Origin: Candidatus Saccharimonadota bacterium
GTDB lineage: Bacteria > Patescibacteriota > Saccharimonadia > Saccharimonadales > Saccharimonadaceae
Assembly (NCBI GenBank): GCA_017652715.1
Contig: JAGCAL010000046.1
Coordinates: 1-7,668, forward strand
Direction of reading: 5' to 3'
Length of the DNA stretch: 7,668 bases
Each line of letters begins with the position of its first letter. The first letter of the stretch is position 1. The position numbers and the translations under genes were made by a program. Positions 6,219-7,668 of this stretch are shown here, piece by piece. The notes under the pieces are model-generated. The model worked only from the letters and a program-made list of their open reading frames with translations. It was not told the DNA's origin and made no database searches.

Positions 6219-7668
6219 TCAGTCGGGAGGAGCAAGCCCCCATGCTCCATCTCCGCCTTCATTTGTTGTCAACGATGACCCGTCAGCCGGCGCGTCAATA
6301 ACAGCGTCAGTCGCCGGCAAGTCAGCTTCCTCTTTATGATTATCGACTTTCGTCGTTTCCGGTGCTTCCGTTTCCTTCTTCGGAGCTTCAGTCTCCTTCT
6401 TCGGAGCTTCTGTTTCCGGAGCCGGAGGAGCAGTTTCTTTCGGCTGAGCCTCTTTCACCTTCTCCTCCTCGGCCTTAAAGTCGTCATACGACGTATCCTT
6501 TCCGCCCTTATTGCCGCTCTCGTCGGCAATATTTCCAGAGTTACCAGGCAATTCCGCCGATGATTTCCCTGACCCGACACCAGTATTGGTGTCTTTATCG
6601 GGTCCTTTATCATCGTTAGGAACTTGGGCATCCGTCGGAGCCTTTGCCGGCTCCTTCGCCTTTTTCGTTTCCGGCACTGGCGGATCGGTTTCCGGTGGTT
6701 CTGTCGGCTTCGCCTTCGTCGTCTCTGGAGGCGGCGGTTCGGTTTCTCTCGACTTTGTAGTCTCCGGAGGTTGCGTAGTAGTTTCCTGAGGCCGTGTGGT
6801 CTCAGGCTCGGAAGGCTCAGTTTCCTTCACCTTCTTCTTTTTCGGACCATTCGGGTCTGTCTCTACAACTTTCGGTCCCTCCGGCTCCGTTTCAGGAACG
6901 GTTACCTTTGGGAGCGAGGAGGGTTCCTCCTCCCTAACGACAGGAATATAAGGCTCCGGCGGCTCCTCTAAAGGCGTAACGTTCATAATTTTCTGAACAT
7001 TCGTAGGCTGGAAGCCACAGTCTATCCGGTACGCTACCTCTTTGATTACTCCACCTTTTAGTTTCAAAACGAAAACTAGAAAAGTTCCTGCCAGATCCGG
7101 TGTCTTCATTACAATAACATCAGGAACGTCGACAACGTAATCACCCATATGACGTGGAACCGTATAGGGATTCATATACATCTGGTCTTCAAGACCAGAT
7201 TCACGAGTCTCTATACGTAATTCTATCAACTGGTTGTTGATGAACTTCCACCACGCGGTTAGAGTTGTATGATACAGTTCCTTATCCTCTAACCAGGTGT
7301 CCCTCGAGAGGTTAATGGTGTTCATCCAATCTCCCCTGCAAGTTTCAAAAAACTCGCCAAGATACCGAGTGTTGGTAATAGAATCAAACCATGCCATGTC
7401 TCCTGCACCAAGCGCAGGATCCGTCCACAGTCGCTCCCGCATAATAGCATAATAATCCTCTGCCGACAAACCGTCGGCAAGTGGATTCTCACCAAAGTGT
7501 AAATTGTTGTCTTTGTTATCGTCGAATTGAAGCGCCGAATTATAAAACAGCAACCAGTCATATTTATCGACATTCTCCGGTTCAGTCGACGCATCCGTAG
7601 CTACTACAGTTGTCGGCTGTTCCGTTTCTACCACAGTCGTTTCAGGTTCGACATATTCCTCCGGAGAC
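6219..7668 (-). CDS. Probable surface protein with globular domain and long Pro/Glu/Thr-rich tail, 5' end beyond the window
   Basis: The frame is open from the right edge to TGA at 6219. A GTG at 7634 could be read as a start, but the upstream codons continue the same Glu/Pro/Thr/Val-rich composition (EPETTVVETE), so the true start is off the window. Residue numbers here count from that GTG. After a short P/E/T linker (1-20) comes a globular region (about 22-218), rich in Trp, Tyr and Asp, with two cysteines (99, 206) and the closing strand AYRIDCGFQPTNV. I recall comparable C-G-containing closing strands before disordered tails in Saccharibacteria surface proteins, but I cannot name the domain. 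Residues 222-335 are a Pro/Glu/Thr/Lys tract with recurring PETT and ETEP motifs; 336-385 is Gly/Asn/Asp-rich; 386-430 holds ETEAPKK repeats; the end is acidic and Gly-rich. There is no membrane segment or sorting signal at the C-terminus, so any anchor or signal peptide must be in the missing N-terminus. Extracellular location is inference from composition. Confidence 0.75.
   Translation of the reverse strand, partial: SPEEYVEPETTVVETEQPTTVVATDASTEPENVDKYDWLLFYNSALQFDDNKDNNLHFGENPLADGLSAEDYYAIMRERLWTDPALGAGDMAWFDSITNTRYLGEFFETCRGDWMNTINLSRDTWLEDKELYHTTLTAWWKFINNQLIELRIETRESGLEDQMYMNPYTVPRHMGDYVVDVPDVIVMKTPDLAGTFLVFVLKLKGGVIKEVAYRIDCGFQPTNVQKIMNVTPLEEPPEPYIPVVREEEPSSLPKVTVPETEPEGPKVVETDPNGPKKKKVKETEPSEPETTRPQETTTQPPETTKSRETEPPPPETTKAKPTEPPETDPPVPETKKAKEPAKAPTDAQVPNDDKGPDKDTNTGVGSGKSSAELPGNSGNIADESGNKGGKDTSYDDFKAEEEKVKEAQPKETAPPAPETEAPKKETEAPKKETEAPETTKVDNHKEEADLPATDAVIDAPADGSSLTTNEGGDGAWGLAPPD
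6360..6416 (-). repeat. Tandem 21-bp repeats encoding ETEAPKK
   Basis: Two full heptapeptide units ETEAPKK (6396-6416 and 6375-6395) and a partial third, ETEAP (6360-6374), lie head to tail in the tail of the P/E/T-rich protein. The DNA copies differ at a few synonymous positions, so the repeat is not brand new. Such repeats commonly vary in number between strains. Confidence 0.9.

Noticed and set aside
6219..6221. TGA read as glycine, as in Absconditabacteria/Gracilibacteria
   Set aside because: A TAG follows in frame after two codons, and no in-frame TGA occurs in the 1169 codons of the VirB6-like gene, so TGA behaves as a normal stop.
6336..6971. Several Arg/Ser/Leu- or Gly/Ser/Val-rich plus-strand frames
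   Set aside because: They are antisense to the P/E/T tail, and low-complexity coding DNA leaves such frames open by default.
7632..7634. GTG as the start of the P/E/T-rich protein
   Set aside because: The frame stays open to the window edge with the same Glu/Thr/Pro/Val composition, there is no ribosome binding site next to the GTG, and no signal peptide follows it.

Overview
The window looks like part of a chromosome from a candidate-phyla-radiation bacterium, most likely Candidatus Saccharibacteria (TM7). This rests on protein architecture, since no rRNA or other taxonomic marker is present. The clues are a giant VirB6/TrbL-like polytopic protein with the membrane-core sequence typical of CPR type IV secretion loci, a DUF11-type surface protein ending in a degenerate TG-type sorting signal, and a surface protein with a Pro/Glu/Thr-rich tail. 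UGA is not recoded: it is absent from 1169 consecutive codons of the largest gene and, closely followed by UAG, ends another. This argues against Absconditabacteria/Gracilibacteria.

All four genes lie on the minus strand, so the order of transcription is right to left. (A) 7668-6219: the 3' part of a secreted or surface protein with a folded globular region followed by a long low-complexity P/E/T tail; its start is beyond the right edge. (B) 6218-5934: a 285-base intergenic region with a GC-rich hairpin nested in an 11-bp inverted repeat (6120-6194), then an AT-rich leader with small hairpins and a good ribosome binding site. (C) 5933-4626: a surface protein with signal peptide, two beta-rich modules (the second DUF11-like), a Pro/Thr spacer and a C-terminal TG + hydrophobic + basic anchor. 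(D) 4625-4460: a perfect 12-bp intrinsic terminator, then a strong extended -10 promoter placed so close to the next start codon that the transcript should be leaderless or nearly so. (E) 4459-3500: a bitopic membrane protein of unknown family. (F) 3507-1 and beyond the left edge: the VirB6/TrbL-like channel protein, overlapping the previous gene by 8 bases with its Shine-Dalgarno inside that gene.

E and F form a translationally coupled pair that probably starts a type IV secretion/pilus operon continuing to the left. A and C are stand-alone surface proteins just upstream. Together the window reads as a cell-envelope locus: surface proteins suited to contact with other cells next to membrane parts of a secretion or DNA-transfer apparatus. 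This functional link is inference from gene order. The least explained items are the large ectodomain and the tandem-repeat tail of F, the nested palindromic element at 6120-6194, and the near-leaderless promoter of E.
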